The notes under the pieces were generated by a model. The model saw only the letters and a program-made list of their open reading frames with translations, was not told the origin of the DNA and did no database searches. This document shows, in pieces, positions 9,271 to 21,358 of a stretch of 64,000 bases of DNA (its first letter is position 1; every line of letters begins with the position of its first letter). Source of the DNA: Prionace glauca. Taxonomy: Eukaryota; Chordata; Chondrichthyes; Carcharhiniformes; Carcharhinidae. The position numbers were made by a program, and so were the translations under genes. The stretch is taken from contig CM075751.1 in the NCBI GenBank assembly GCA_037974335.1, positions 11,789,453 to 11,853,452 of the forward strand, written 5' to 3'.

Positions 9271-11164
9271 GTACAATTTACTCACCAATGCTCACATCCC
9301 ATGAATGAATTTTTAAAAACCACATTAAGAATTATGAACAGCATCTATATTGCAAGCATAGTAGACAGCAAAGTCCACTATGTATCTACCACGAAGGAGA
9401 ATATATTATCCATACAAGATATCTTTTCCACTGAGCAAAATAGTTTGTCACACATTTTCAGCACCAGCAGCCAACTCCTTATTGCTGTCTTGCTTTACAG
9501 CATTTGACAGATCAACGATGCAGAAGTTGTACAGAAACTTTGGTGTTGCAGAACTCAGCAAGACTTTGATGTATGGTGATCAAAAGTTACCATTGGACTT
9601 TGAATAAAGCAGTAACACTAGACAATGCATTGTATGAACAAACCATTAACAATGAGCTTACTTACTGCATTTGTGAAGGTCACCCCTGCATCTCCAATTA
9701 AGGTGCGAGTCTTCTTCATGGGGGTCTGAAAACAGCAGTTTATGAAGTGAGCAATATTACAAACATGTAGAATATCACGTTGACTGACCCATACTATACA
9801 GATGGTGCAAATTTGTGTGGTTTTGGCATTGCCAATGCATATGCATAGGAATGATCTGTATTAAATTTCGATTTGGATCTGGTGATTCAACAATATTTAT
9901 CAGGTCCAGATCCAGGCAGGTCTAGTAATGGCACATGTACGACAGAAATACTGTTTCAATACCCTGGTCCGAGAATGCCGTGTGTTCTGAAGATGTGATT
10001 TTTTTAAGATAGAAATTTTTCTCGCTGGATTTTTAAAAACTGGGACACTCTGCAGACAATGGGAAAACAGTGTGTATTGCTGCAATACACACAATTTTAC
10101 ATTCCACCAAGTGGAATGAAGACCAACACAACAGCCTGGGGAGCATGAAAGACCCCATTCACCTGTCAATTCACAGCATCCTGAGGCTACTCAAGTGTTG
10201 AGATGGAAATTCAAAATTAAATTAACTGGTCCGAAACAAAATAATTGCAGCAGACATGAACTAATAGTATTTCTGTGGAATGTACACTCAGTTGAAGTAC
10301 TTCAAGCATCCACTTATCAAACAGCAGAGGAAACAAAAGGCAGTGCACTAAACACAGGTGTGCCTTCACTGTCTCTCAGAAGTGTTGTGCTCAGTTTGCA
10401 AAGTAACCATCCCAGAAGAGAATTTAATTGCAAACCGAGACCTTTTCATGAAAATAAACCATGCAAGTCTGCTCCATCCACCACACCCACAAAGACAACT
10501 GAACAACAGCCGCAATGTGGAGAACAACCAAGGAACAGCTAACTGTATACTCTTGTTTTTATTTCTGTGAAAAAGCCTTTAATCCTATCCTCTTACACTT
10601 GGACTTGTGTGTGTGTCCATGGTGCATACATTTTACTGAGCTTTATGCTGGTGAAATGGTTCCAATAAACTTATCTAATTCTTTGTTTAGTCGAAGAAAA
10701 TTGGTTTGAATAATTCTTTGTAACTTCACAAGTACAACATGTGGGATTCTCGGAAAATATTCCCTCTAAATTCTCAAAAAAATCTTGCTATGATCAAACC
10801 TCAAGTGGGAGCTTAGAGGAGTCATTTCATCCCGCCTCAAATGGAATTCAAGGTTTGCCATTCATTTGGTTGTTTGACCTCTTTGATAGTTCAGGAAAGA
10901 TTCACAGATCAGCAACCATAATCTGAAGTCCCTGGCCTGTTCACCCTCCTTTGACCCACAGGAGCCTCCAAGATAAAACTTCTCCAATCTCACAGCTCTT
11001 TGAACACCACAATTTAACATTCCTCCTGAAGATGAGAACAATGTGCAGAGATTAAAGTAACACTCAGATGATTTGTTGACATCATCTAAAAAATGATGCA
11101 CCATGTGGAGCAGCCGACCCAGCCGAAAGTGGGGAGGGGTTTGAAAACAAATGAGCGTTACTTT
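9271..11164. other. No recognised gene; AT-rich unique or ancient repeat sequence
   Basis: I see no family match with confidence. Reading frames are short and overlap one another. The stretch at 10340-10545 is open in two frames, one of which (10358-10570) is Cys-rich (CLHCLSEVLCSVCKV), but no splice context or family supports it as a gene. Confidence 0.4.
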
Positions 11165-11700
11165 TCTAAGGTCAGAAGTGGGAATGTTTACACAATGTTC
11201 AGCATTATTTAAGACTCCTCAGATACTGAGGCAATCCATGTTCAAATGCAACAAGATGTGGACATTATCCACACTTGGGCTGACAAGTAACATCCACACC
11301 ACACAAATGTCAGGCAATAACCATCACCAAGAAGAGACACTAACCACCACTCCTTGACATTCAAACGAGTTACCATCACTGAATCCCCCACTGTCAACAT
11401 AGTTGGGGTTACCACTGACCAGAAACTCAACTGGACTCGCCCCACAAACAGTGGCTGCAAGAGCAGTTCAGAGGCTAGGAATACTGCAATGAGTAATTCA
11501 CCTCCTGACTGCCCAGAACCTACCACCATCTACAAGGCACAAATCAGGAGCGATGGAATACTGCCGACTTGCCTCAATGGAAAAAAGCCCATTAAATTGG
11601 CACTATATCCGCCAACATCCACTCCCTCCATCACCGATGCTCAGTAGCAAAAGTTCAATAAGATCCTTAGTTAATACCTTCTAAACCACAACCATTGTTG
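11165..11700 (+). mobile_element. L2/CR1-like LINE fragment, RT C-terminal region
   Basis: A sense fragment of a second, older LINE type common in this window. The frame at 11354-11647 reads VTITESPTVNIVGVTTDQKL and PTTIYKAQIRS, matching the same element at 52636-53600 and, in antisense, at 32075-32795 and 55540-56760. These residues lie just after the FADD block of its RT. Truncated at both ends and diverged. Confidence 0.65.
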
Positions 11701-13980
11701 TTCATCCATCGTCATCGATGAGGACCTCGATACCATTGGTCATTTTGAGGCTGGTTGCGGTATGTCCGAAAATGACTGATCAGGTCAATTTGGGCACGGA
11801 ATGTCCTGGCACATATTGGACAGACTTGTGTAAACACTGTAGTTGTTGCGCTGGTGGCTCTGGACTTGTGCAGCTTGCGCTTAAGTTGAACTTCAGCAAT
11901 ACACCTTGCTTTGTGAGCTTGACAGCCTTTGTGGATGAAGCAGCACCAGTAGGGCGTTTTGTGCCAGTGTTTACCAGGTGGTTATGTCAATGTCACGCAA
12001 CTTCAGGGAAGCCTTGAGTGTGTCTTTGAAACGTTTCTTCTGTCCTCCATGCGAGCATCTTCCAGCAGAGAGTTCCCCAAAAAGGAGCTGCTTGGCTATG
12101 CGCTCGTCTGACATACGGATGACATGACCTGCCCACCCGGTCTGTGCTCTCATCAGCAGTGTGTGGACTGATAGTAGACTTGCTCTAGACAGAACTTCAG
12201 CATCTGGTACTTTGTCTTGTGAAGACAAGTCATGTGGGAATGATTGAGCTGTCTTGCATGCCTTCGATACACAGTCCACATTTCACAGGCATACATGAGG
12301 GTAGAGTACGGCGGTGCTGTAGACCTTCAGTTTTGTTGCTGGGCTGATTCCTCGACTTTCCCATACAGTGGAGTGCAGTCTACCGAAAATAGATCTTGCC
12401 TTTGCTATTCTGCAGTTAACTTCTGTATACTCAGTGCTAGGGAAAGGGTGCTGCCAAGATAAGTGAACTGGTCCACTGCCTGTAGTTTCTGCCTTTGATT
12501 GTGATTATGGTACATGAGGAGCAGGCCAGTGCATGACTTCGGTCTTTTTAATTTTGACACAAGCCATGGAAAATTTGTCCATACTGACTTGCATCTCTGG
12601 CTCTGAGCCAGCGTACAGGGCGCAGTCATCGGCAAAGAGGAAATCTCTCAGAACAGTCTCTTTCACTTTGGTAACAGCTTGAAGCCTCTTCAGGTTGAAG
12701 AGCTTCCCACCCACTCTCTACTTGAGGCTGATTCCAGCAAAACTGTCCTGGAAGGCATCATTCAGCATGGCAGTAAACATCATGCTGAACAGTGTGGGTG
12801 GAAGCACACAGCCCTGTTTGATGCCATTGGTGACTGGGAATGCCCCAGAGGATTCTCCGCCATCCAACACTCTGGCCATCATGCCATCATGGCGTACCAT
12901 CTGAATGAATTTGGGAGGGCAACCGAACTTTGACATGATCCTCCACAGGCCTTGTCGGCTTACAGTGTCAAAGGCTTTTGCAAGGTCAACAAAGGTTGTG
13001 TGGAGCTCGCAATTCTGCCCCTGACACTTCTCCTGAAGTTGGTGTGCAACTCGGTGAGCTTCTTGATAAGTCCAGGACCAGCAGCTTTATAGATCTCTGC
13101 AGGTATGGCATCTGCCCTGGGGCTTTGCCACTGGATAGCTGGCTGACAGCTTTCGTGATTTCAGCTACTACCAGTGGATTATCCATGGCACTGTTGATAT
13201 CAACCTGGGGAATTCTGTCTATTGCCTCATCGTTAATAGATGATGGTCGGTTGAGGACAGCTTCAGAGTGTTCAGCCCATCTCTGCAGGATCTGATCTTT
13301 CTCTGTAATGAGAGTTGTACCATCTGTACTCAGGAGGGGGGAACTCCCAAGAGATTGAGGTCCGTAGAGAGTGATGAGGGCTTCTTAGAACCGTTTCAAG
13401 TTGTTTCTGTTAGCGTATTTCATCTGCCTTGGCGCTCAGCCAGGCATCCTACATTTTACACATTTTATTCTGGACTGTCCTGCAAGCACTGGTAAAAGTA
13501 TTTTTCTTGGCAGCTGAAGATGGGTGATTCTGACAGGCCCAGTGAAGACGGTGCTTTTCAACAAGTAGAGCCTGTATCTCCTCATCATTCTCATCGAACA
13601 AATCATGCTGCTTGCGGGTAGAGGGCCCGAGCATCTTCAGCGCAGATGTATGGATAGCATCCTTGAAGGGTTCCCAGTCACCCTCAGTGCTGCCTGCAAG
13701 ATGTAGGTCAGCAAGCTTGATTTCTAAGTCTTCAGCCAGTGCTGAAGCTAAGCTGGGATTCTTTAGCTTGGCTGCATCGATTCTTTTCATAACCTTGCTT
13801 CTTTGTGGTCGCCCCTTAGGTTTGATACGGAGCTTCATTTTGGAGACAATGAGCCTGTGATCTGTCCAGCAGTCAGCACCACACATGGCCTTGGTCACTC
13901 TGACATCCTGCCTGTCTTTTCTCCTGACAATGACATAGTCGATAAGATGCCAATGCTTAGAGCGGGGATGCATCCAGGAG
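11700..13980 (-). mobile_element. Old non-LTR retrotransposon with C-terminal zinc finger
   Basis: On the - strand the order is the endonuclease end (HWHLIDYVIVRRKDRQDVRV, CWTDHRLIVSKMKLRI; about 13975-13790), a linker, RT blocks (ITKAVSQLSSGKAPG near 13165; VLDGGESSGAFPVTNGIKQG near 12870; MGGKLFNLKRLQAVTKVKE, LFADDCALYAGSEPEMQ near 12620; QFTYLGSTLSLA), and a C-terminal region with RAQTGWAGHVIRMSDERIAK, GGQKKRFKDTLKASL and a CPICARTFRAQIDLISHF zinc-finger-like end near 11790. Several frame changes. It differs from the CR1-like families. I do not assign the clade with confidence. Its upstream end is cut by the palindrome at 13981. Confidence 0.7.
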
Positions 13981-14269
13981 GTGAAGTAGATCAATGCTGA
14001 ATTGGGCAAATGTTTAGACTGTACACAGTTGTTGATTAGTTTTGCAAACTGTAATCTATGTAGAATTTTCTTCTTGCAAAGTAAAATCGAGATGAAGTTT
14101 TTGGTACCTTTTCTATGGAACAGAAGATTCGATGGATTGATTGGCCTTTTCTTATGCTCCGACACATTGGTGCAGCAGTATAATCTAGCTGAAAGTAAGT
14201 CCTGAATACTTAGTTGTCCCCATCATCTGTAAAACCATTTTTTTCTGTTTGTTGCTACTTATTGAAATT

Positions 14270-14504
14270 TTGTATTTTTTTAATTCATTCGTGGGACATT
14301 GGCACCTCTGGCTGGCCAGCATTTATTGCCCAGCCGTGGTTGCCCTTGAGAAGGTGATGTTGAGCTGCCTTCTAGAAATGCAGCAGTCCACGTGCTGTGG
14401 GTTGACCTGCAATGCCGTTCGAGAGGGAACTCCAAGATTTTGATCCAGCGATTGCGAAGGAAAGGCAATTGGAGGGGAACTTGCAGGTGGTGCTGTTCCC
14501 ATGT
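14270..14504 (-). mobile_element. L2-like LINE 3' end, left arm of palindrome
   Basis: Antisense 3' end of the L2-like LINE: ATTCATTCGTGGGACATTGG, then CCAGCATTTATTGCCCAGCC, GCAGTCCACGTGCTG and TCCAAGATTTTGATCCAGCG. The same segment appears at 32075-32280 and 55545-55790. The mirror copy is at 14530-14755 on the + strand. Confidence 0.7.
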
Positions 14505-14529
14505 ATTTGCTAGAACAAGTGTAGCAGAA

Positions 14530-14755
14530 ACATGGGAACAGCACCACCTGCAAGTTCCCCTCCAATCACCTTCCTTTGCAATCGCTGGATCAAAATCTTG
14601 GAGTTCTCTTTCAAACGGCATTGTAGGTCAACCCACAGCACGTGGACTGCAGCATTTCTAGAAGGCAGCTCAACATCGCCTTCTCAAGGGCAACCAGGGC
14701 TGAGCAATAAATGCTGGCCAGCCAGAGATGCCAATGTCCCACGAATGAATAAAAA
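14530..14755 (+). mobile_element. L2-like LINE 3' end, right arm of palindrome
   Basis: Mirror image of 14270-14504. In sense it reads CTTGGAGTTCTCTTTCAAAC and GAATAAAAAAAATAC at the 3' side. It is part of the inverted duplication rather than an independent insertion, because the DNA beyond its 3' end is also mirrored. Confidence 0.7.
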
Positions 14756-15051
14756 AAATACAAAATTTCAATAGTAGCAACAAACAGAAAAAAATGGTTT
14801 TACAGATGATGGGGACAACTAAGTATTCAGGACTTGCTTTCAGCTAGAATATACTGCTTCTCCACTGTGTTGGAGCATAAGAAAAGGCCAATCAATCCAT
14901 CGAATCTTCTGTTTCATAGAAAAGGTACCAAAAACTTCATCTCGATTTTACTTTGCAAGAAGAAAATTCTACATAAATTGCAGTTTGTAAAACTAATCAA
15001 CAGCTATGTACAGTCTAAACATTTGCCCAATTTAGCATTGATCTACTTCAC

Positions 15052-15397
15052 ACAGGCCACTGCAACCACACAGCAAACAGGTGCTGCTAAGTATATGATG
15101 TCAGACTTTACCCATCCTTATAATCTCCAAGTAATATTCAGCCAGATGTTATCGAATGTACAAGGACAAAGTAGAAAGCAACATCAAATCTAAACATAAC
15201 ACCCTCTGTAACATGGAAAACCTTGATAGTTGAGCATCAAATCTTTTGAGTTTATAAATTCCTTTTGCCTGTGATGAAACAGCAGAAAAAGTACTTTGGT
15301 CTGTAATCTCTTCAGATTAGAGGTACAGCAACCTCTAATTGGAAATCAGCATAATATCATTACAAAATCATCGTGTGGATCTTGAAATGTGGATCTT
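15052..15397. other. No recognised feature
   Basis: AT-rich sequence between the palindrome and the next LINE, with no coding or repeat signature I recognise. Confidence 0.4.
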
Positions 15398-16173
15398 TGG
15401 TGACTAGTGGAGTGCCCCAGGGGTCAGTGCTGGGGCCTCAGCTATTTACCATTTATATAGATGATCTGGAGGAGGGAACCGAGCGTATGGTGTCGAAATT
15501 TGCTGATGACACCAAGATTGGGAGAACGGCAAACTGCGCGGAGGGTGTGGAGAGTCTGCAGAAGGATCTAGATAGGCTGGGCGAATGGGCCAGGAACTGG
15601 CAAATGGAATTTAATGTTGGCAAGTGCGAGGTGGTCCACTTTGGTAGGAATAATGGCAGGAAGGATTATTACTTACGTGGCGAAAAACTGCAGCAGGTGA
15701 CGGTGCAGAGGGACCTCGGGGTCCTTGTGCATGAGTCGCAAAAACCCAGCTTGCAGGTGCAGCAGGTGGTCAGGAAGGCGAATGGGGTGCTGGCCTTCAT
15801 AGCGAGGGGGATTGAATATAAAAATAGGGAGGTCTTGCTGCGGCTGTATAGGGCATTGGTGAGGCCGCAGCTGGAGTACTGTGTGCAGTTTTGGTCGCCG
15901 TACTTACGCAAGGATATTTTGGCCGTGGAGGGAGTGCAGAGGAGGTTTACTAGGCTGATGCCGGAGTTGAGGGGGTTGAGCTATGAGGAGAGGCTGAATA
16001 AACTAGGCTTGTACTCGTTAGAGTTTAGAAGAATGAGGGGAGATCTCATTGAGACGTATAAGATGATGAATGGGATGGATAGGATAGAGGTGGAGAGACT
16101 CTTCCCGCTCAGAAAGGACAGTAGGACTAGGGGGCACAGCCTCAAGATAAAGGGGGTGTGGTTTAGAACGTAG
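15398..16173 (+). pseudogene. Family B LINE RT, C-terminal part
   Basis: The frame is open from upstream flank (first Met 15373); genuine LINE coding starts near 15400 at the SGVPQGSVLGPQLF block. It contains the catalytic FADDTK (about 15500-15517) and the thumb/C-terminal part through GMDRIEVERLFPLRKDSRTR. It lacks the endonuclease and the first RT blocks, so it is non-functional. Confidence 0.8.
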
Positions 16174-16445
16174 TTGAGGAGGAACTTCTTCACTCAAAGG
16201 GTGGTGAATCTCTGGAATTCTCTACCCGTTGAAGTGGTGGAGGCTACCTCGCTAAATATTTTTAAGACGCGGGTTGATGGGTTTTTGATAAGAGAGGGGA
16301 TTAAGGGTTACGGGGAGAGGGCGGGAATGTGGAACTGAGCCATGACAGATCAGCCATGATCTTATTGAATGGCAGGGCAGGCTCGAAGGGCTAGATGGCC
16401 TACTCCTGCTCCTATTCTTATGTTCTTATTTCTTATGTTCTTATG
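15398..16445 (+). mobile_element. CR1-like LINE, family B, 5'-truncated copy
   Basis: Starts abruptly at TGGTGACTAGTGGAGTGCCC inside the RT (just before GVPQGSVLGPQL) and runs to a 3' end with GGCTCGAAGGGCTAGATGGC and (TTCTTATG)n. This is typical 5' truncation from incomplete target-primed reverse transcription. The reading frame (to 16173) is intact through FADDTKIGRTANCAEGVESL and the C-terminal RRFTRLMPELRGLSYEERL, then stops at KGVWFRT where siblings read KGGRFRTEL. High identity to the 5522-8502 copy indicates a young insertion. Confidence 0.9.
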
Positions 16446-16639
16446 AAATATGAACACTTTTGAACTGTACAAAAATGAGAAAAAGTTTCGTGTTTTGTTT
16501 ATTTAAGTTTTCTCCTAGGATGTGAATGTTAGTGGAAACACCACCAAGGGCCATAAGTGACCTCAAGAAAATAATGATGAGCTATTTTCCTGAATTGCAG
16601 ACCACATCGTGCAGGGATATACTAAATGCTGTAAGGAAG
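16446..16639. other. No recognised feature
   Basis: Short AT-rich stretch between LINE fragments with no recognisable signal. Confidence 0.4.
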
Positions 16640-17015
16640 GTAGTTCCATGTTTTTCACCAGGCAACAGTGAAAGAACAGCAATATAATTCCAAGCTAGGA
16701 TCTCTGTGGCTTGGAGGAGGACACTGCAGGTGGTGATATTCACGTGTCTGCTGAGCTCACACGTTTGAAAGGAGGCTTGGGAAGTTGCTGCAGTTCATTT
16801 TGTAGATGAACTGCTGCCATTGTGTGTCAATGGTGGAAGGGATGTCAGGCAGGCTGCTTTGTCCGGGCTGGTGTCAAGCTTATTGACTGTCCTTGGAGCT
16901 GCAAAGCATCCAAGCAAGTGCAGAGTATTCCATCACACTCTTGGCTTGTGCCTTGTAGATGGTGGACAGACTTGAGGAGTTAGAATTCCAGCCTTGTCCT
17001 GTTCTTCTTTGCACT
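16640..17015 (-). mobile_element. L2-like LINE fragment, antisense
   Basis: Antisense match to the C-terminal RT and 3' end of the L2-like LINE. On the - strand it reads TIYKAQAKSVMEYSALAWML near 16970-16910, the same block as SLSTVYKAQVWSMMESS in the 55540-56760 copy. Diverged, no intact frame. Confidence 0.6.
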
Positions 17016-18420
17016 GTCTTCACATGAAAGATTGATCTCTGAGTGAAGAAATTTTTTCTCATTTCTGTCCTAAATGATCAGGGGCTAATCCTAAGATCCA
17101 GTCAATGAAACAGTTGCTCAGTGTAAATCACATTAAATCCCTTTTGAATTCTGTAGATCATTGAAGTTGCCTCTCATTATTCTAAATGCCAGAGAATATA
17201 AACCCAATTTACTCATCTCTCATCACAGAACAACCCTCATCCCAGGGAACAACTGAATGTAATTTCACTGTACCTTCACCAGTGCAAGTCTAAACTGCCT
17301 TAAATTGAGACCAAAACTGCAATCTTCCAAAATCTCGTATAACTGGAGCAAAACTTCTTCATTCTTGTATTCGAATCCACTGTAATAATGGCCAACTTCA
17401 TGTTGACTTTATGTTCCTTGTACAAGCACACCCAGGTCTCTTTGAACATCTGTGACAGGTTTCTCACTTTATAATCAATTTTTTTATTCTCCTGACCAAA
17501 CTGAATAATTTCACACTTACCACATTACACTCCATCTGCCATCTTGTTGCCCGCTCACCTAGCTGGTCCATATCTCTTTGTAGCCTCCTCATAGCTTACC
17601 TTGCAAGGTATCAGAAAACTTAGTTACATTACTCTGTCTCTTCATCCAAGGCATTAATTTAGATGACAAATAGGTGAGGCTCCAGTAATTATCATCACAG
17701 AATCCCTACAGTGTCGAAGAGACCATTTAGCTAATTGTGTTTGCATTGACTCTGACAAAGTGTCTTATCTGGGCCTTCTCCTCCGTCCTATCCCTGTAAC
17801 CCCACACATTTACCAGGGCTTATCCTCCTAACCTACACATGAAGTTGCAGCACATTGGAGAACCAGGAGGAAACCCACTCAGATGGGAAAAATGTGCAAA
17901 CTCTACCTAGCCACCCAAGCCAAGAATTGTACCTGATCCCTGGAGCTGAGGCAGCACTGTGCTGCCATATTCCTTGTGGCACCCCACAAATCACTGCCTG
18001 CCAACTTGATAAAGCCCTGTTTAGTCCCACTCTGTTTTTCATCCATTAACTAATCCTCCATGCAATCTTATATATTACCCTCAATTTAAAGAACCCATGT
18101 TTGGCCTTTTAACTTTTTATGCGGCATCTTAGTACGTACATTTTGAAAATCCAGGAAAAACTACTGCTTCAGCTTCACCTTTATCAAGTCACATCCTTAT
18201 AAATAAATTTGTCGAACAGGATTTCCCTTTATTAAAACCATGTTGATTATGTCAGATTATGCTATGATTTTCTAATTACATTGTTTAAACTTCCTTCATA
18301 TTCCAACACTTGCCTGATAACTGATGTTAACGTAACTGGCCTGCAATTCACTGCTTTCTCTGTCCCTCCTTTCTTGAAAAATGGTATGACACAATTGTTC
18401 AGGTGAGGTAGATTCATTAT
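17016..18420 (-). mobile_element. Old CR1-like LINE, antisense, split by a SINE
   Basis: On the - strand, RTEMRKNFFTQRS near 17080-17035 corresponds to the conserved NFFTQRVVN block of CR1-like C-termini. Continuing right, the text matches RT blocks in reverse (antisense of the QMECN/FADD region near 17510-17620, of the GVPQG region near 17975, of the KAFDKVPH region near 18110-18150). The RT is interrupted by a SINE at 17690-17969. Old and many times broken. Confidence 0.6.
17690..17969 (-). mobile_element. tRNA-headed SINE, antisense, inside old LINE
   Basis: The left end has the SINE tail in antisense (ACAGAATCCCTACAGTGTCG), then ACCCCACACATTTACC. The right end has the antisense tRNA-like head (GAATTGTACCTGATCCCTGG, AGCTGAGGCAGCACTGTGC). 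The body is diverged but in the same order as the intact copy at 29498-29835. The LINE sequence continues immediately on both sides. Confidence 0.65.
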
Positions 18421-18424
18421 TGTT

Positions 18425-18745
18425 CAGATGGACATTGCCTGACATTTGGGTGGTACTTATGTTACTTGCCAATTATTACCACAAGTCTACTTGTTGTCCA
18501 GGTTGTGTTGCACATGGGCTGCCTTAGTACGAGTTGTGAATGGTACTGAATGCTGAAATCATCAGCAAACATCCCACTTTTGACATGATAATGATGGTGG
18601 AGGAAAGATCAGTCATGAGGCAGTTAAAAGTGGTTTGGCCAAGGTTACTACTGAGGAACACCTACAATGATGTCTTGGGTGTAAGATATTCAGCTGACAA
18701 CAATCACAGTCAACTTCCTTTCGGCTAAGTGTTACTCTAAACAGT
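18425..18745 (-). mobile_element. L2-like LINE fragment, antisense
   Basis: Antisense of the region around the FADD block: ATCATCAGCAAACATCCCAC (18557-18576) is the complement of the SEVGMFADD region. ACATTTGGGTGGTACTTATG matches the antisense text found at 32740-32770. Ends where the LINE with the intact ORF begins. Confidence 0.6.
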
Positions 18746-18754
18746 TTCTGATGA

Positions 18755-21358
18755 ACTTGCAGCGTGGACCAGTACCTGGGACTTCGATGTTGTGGCCATT
18801 TCAGAGACTTGGATAGAGCAGGGTCAGGAATGGATGTTGCAGGTCCCGGGGTACAAATGCTTTAATCGGAGTAGACAAGGAGGTAGAAGGGGGGGTGGGG
18901 TAGCATTATTGGTCAAGGACTGTATCTCAGTGTCAGAGAGGAACTTTGATGAGGACTTGTCTGTTGAGGTAGTATGGGCGGAGATTGGAAATAGGAGAGG
19001 AGAGGTCACCCTGTTGGGAGTCTTTTATAGACCTCCAAAAAGTTCTAGAGAGGTTGAGGAAAGGATTGCGGAGACGATCCTTGTTAGGAGTGAAAGTAAT
19101 AGGGTAATTGTTATGGGGGACTTTAACTTTACTCATGTTGATTGGAATTGCTATAGCTCTGGCTCGTTAGAGGGGTCAGTTTTTGTTCAAAGTGTGCAGG
19201 AAGGTTTTTTGACTCAGTATGTAGATAGGCCGACTAGAGGTGAGGCTATATTGGATTTGGTGCTCGGTAATGAGCCAGACCAGGTGCTAGACTTGGAAGT
19301 TGGTGTGCATTTTGGGGATAGTGACCACAATTCGATTACGTTCACCTTAGTGATGGAAAGGGATAGGCATGAACCTCGGGTCAGTAGTTTCAGCTGGGGG
19401 AAGGGTAATTATGAGGCTATTAGGAGAGAATTAGGAAGCATTGGTTGGAATGGGAGATTACAGGGACTGGGAACATCCGAGATGTGGAGATTTTTCAAGG
19501 AGCAGCTATTGCGGGTCTGTGATAAGTATATCCCTGTCAGGCAAGGAGGATTTGGTAGGCCCAGGGAACCGTGGTGCGCCAAAAAAGTTGATTCGTTGGT
19601 TAGGAAGAAAAAGGAGGCTTATGTTCGGATGAGGCTTGAGGGCTCAGGTAGTGCATTAGAAAGTTTTAGATTGGCTAGGAGGGAGTTGAAGAGGGAGTTA
19701 AGAAGGGCTAAAAGAGGACATGAGATGATTTTGGCTGATAGGATTAAGGAGAATCCTAAGGCGTTTTACAGGTATGTCAAGAACAGAAGGTTGGTTAGGA
19801 CAAGATTAGGGCCAGTTACAGACAGTAGAGGGAACTTGTGTGTGGAACCAGAGGAGATTGGAGAGGCGTTGAACCAATATTTCTCTTCGGTGTTCACGCA
19901 AGGGGACATGAATGTAGCTGAGGAGGACACTGGGGTGCAGGGGTGTAAAATAGATAGTATTGCAGTTGATACGGGGGATGTGCTGGATATTTTAGAGGGT
20001 TTGAAAATAGATAAGTCCCCTGGTCCAGACCGGATTTACCCTAGGATTCTTTGGGAGGCAAGAGGGGTGATTGCGGAGCCTCTGGCTCTGATCTTCAGGT
20101 CGTCGTTAGTCTCTGGTATAGTACCAGAAGATTGGAGGACAGCAAATGTTGTCCCATTGTTTAAGAAGGGGAGAAGGGACTTCCCTGGGAATTATAGACC
20201 GGTGAGTCTTACTTCTGTGGTGGGTAAGGTTTTGGAAAGGATTATTAGAGACAGGATTTATAGTTATTTGGAAAGTAATGAGTTGATTAGAGACAGTCAG
20301 CATGGTTTTGTAGCGGGTAGGTCGTGCCTTACTAACCTTATCGAGTTCTTTGAGAAAGTGACCAAAGAGGTGGATAGGGGTAAGGCAGTTGATGTGGTGT
20401 ATATGGATTTTAGCAAGGCGTTTGATAAGGTTCACCATGGTAGGCTTCTGCAGAAAATGCAGATGTATGGGATTGGGGGTGATCTAGGTAATTGGATCAG
20501 GAATTGGCTAGCAGATAGGAGACAGAGGGTGGTGGTTGATGGGAAATATTCGTCATGGAGTTCGGTTACAAGTGGTGTGCCTCAGGGATCTGTTTTGGGG
20601 CCACTGCTGTTTGTAATTTTTATTAATGATCTGGATGAGGGTATAGTTGGGTGGATTAGTAAGTTTGCTGATGACACCAAAGTCGGAGGTGTGGTAGATT
20701 GTGAGGAAGGGTGTCATAGTTTGCAGGATGACTTAGAAAGGTTGCAGAGCTGGGCTGAGAGGTGGCGGATGGAGTTTAATGTGGAGAAGTGTGAGGTAAT
20801 TCATTTCGGTAGGAATAACAGAGGTGTTGAGTATAGGGCTAACGGGAGGACTTTGAATAGTGTGGAGGAGCAGAGGGATCTAGGTGTATGTGTACATAGA
20901 TCCCTGAAAGTTGGGAATCAAGTAGATAAGGTTGTTAAGAAGGCATACGGTGTCTTGGCGTTTATTGGTAGGGGGATTGAATTTAGGAGTCGCAGCGTCA
21001 TGATGCAACTGTACACAACTCTGGTGCGGCCACACTTGGAGTTTTGTGTGCAGTTCTGGTCCCCACATTACAGGAAGGATGTAGAGGCTTTGGAGAGGGT
21101 GCAGAGGAGGTTTACCAGGATGTTGCCTGGTATGGAGGGGAGATCCTATGAGGAGAGACTGAGAGATTTGGGGTTGTTTTCGTTGGAAAGAAGGCGGCTA
21201 AGAGGGGATCTCATTGAAACATATAAGATGATTAGAGGTTTAGACAGGGTAGATAGTGATAGCCTTTTTCCTAGGATGGAGAAAGCTAGCACGAGGGGGC
21301 ACGATTTTAAATTAAGGGGGGGTAGTTATAGGACAGATGTCAGGGGTAGGTTCTTTAG
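18755..21358 (+). mobile_element. CR1-like LINE, third family, intact ORF but no 3' end
   Basis: Sense LINE starting near the first endonuclease blocks (TWDFDVVAISETW) and ending at GRFFR, shortly before the NFFTQRVV-equivalent block. At about 21358 it joins unrelated older LINE sequence. It has no 3' UTR and no tandem tail. LINE insertions are normally 5'-truncated with an intact 3' end, so this copy has probably lost its 3' part by later deletion or recombination. Otherwise well preserved. It is distinct from families A and B at most codons. Confidence 0.85.

Larger units (their letters stand above)
13981..15051. repeat. 1.07-kb near-perfect palindrome
   Basis: Bases 13981-14504 are the reverse complement of 14530-15051, with a 25-base spacer. 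In the outer 60 bases I count 3 differences, so identity is about 95%, with essentially no length change (both ends and both inner edges give a centre near 14516). Each arm has an outer part of about 290 bp of non-repeat-looking DNA and an inner part of about 230 bp that is the 3' end of the L2-like LINE (TTCATTCGTGGGACATTGGC on the left, its complement on the right). The mirrored flanks mean this is an inverted duplication of a segment, not just two opposite LINE insertions. Confidence 0.9.

Noticed and set aside
12244-13860. Several plus-strand frames as genes
   Set aside because: They are antisense to the zinc-finger LINE on the - strand, whose RT blocks explain the region.
13981-15051. 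Two independent opposite LINE insertions as the cause of the palindrome
   Set aside because: About 290 bp on the outer side of each LINE end is also mirrored, which independent insertions would not produce.
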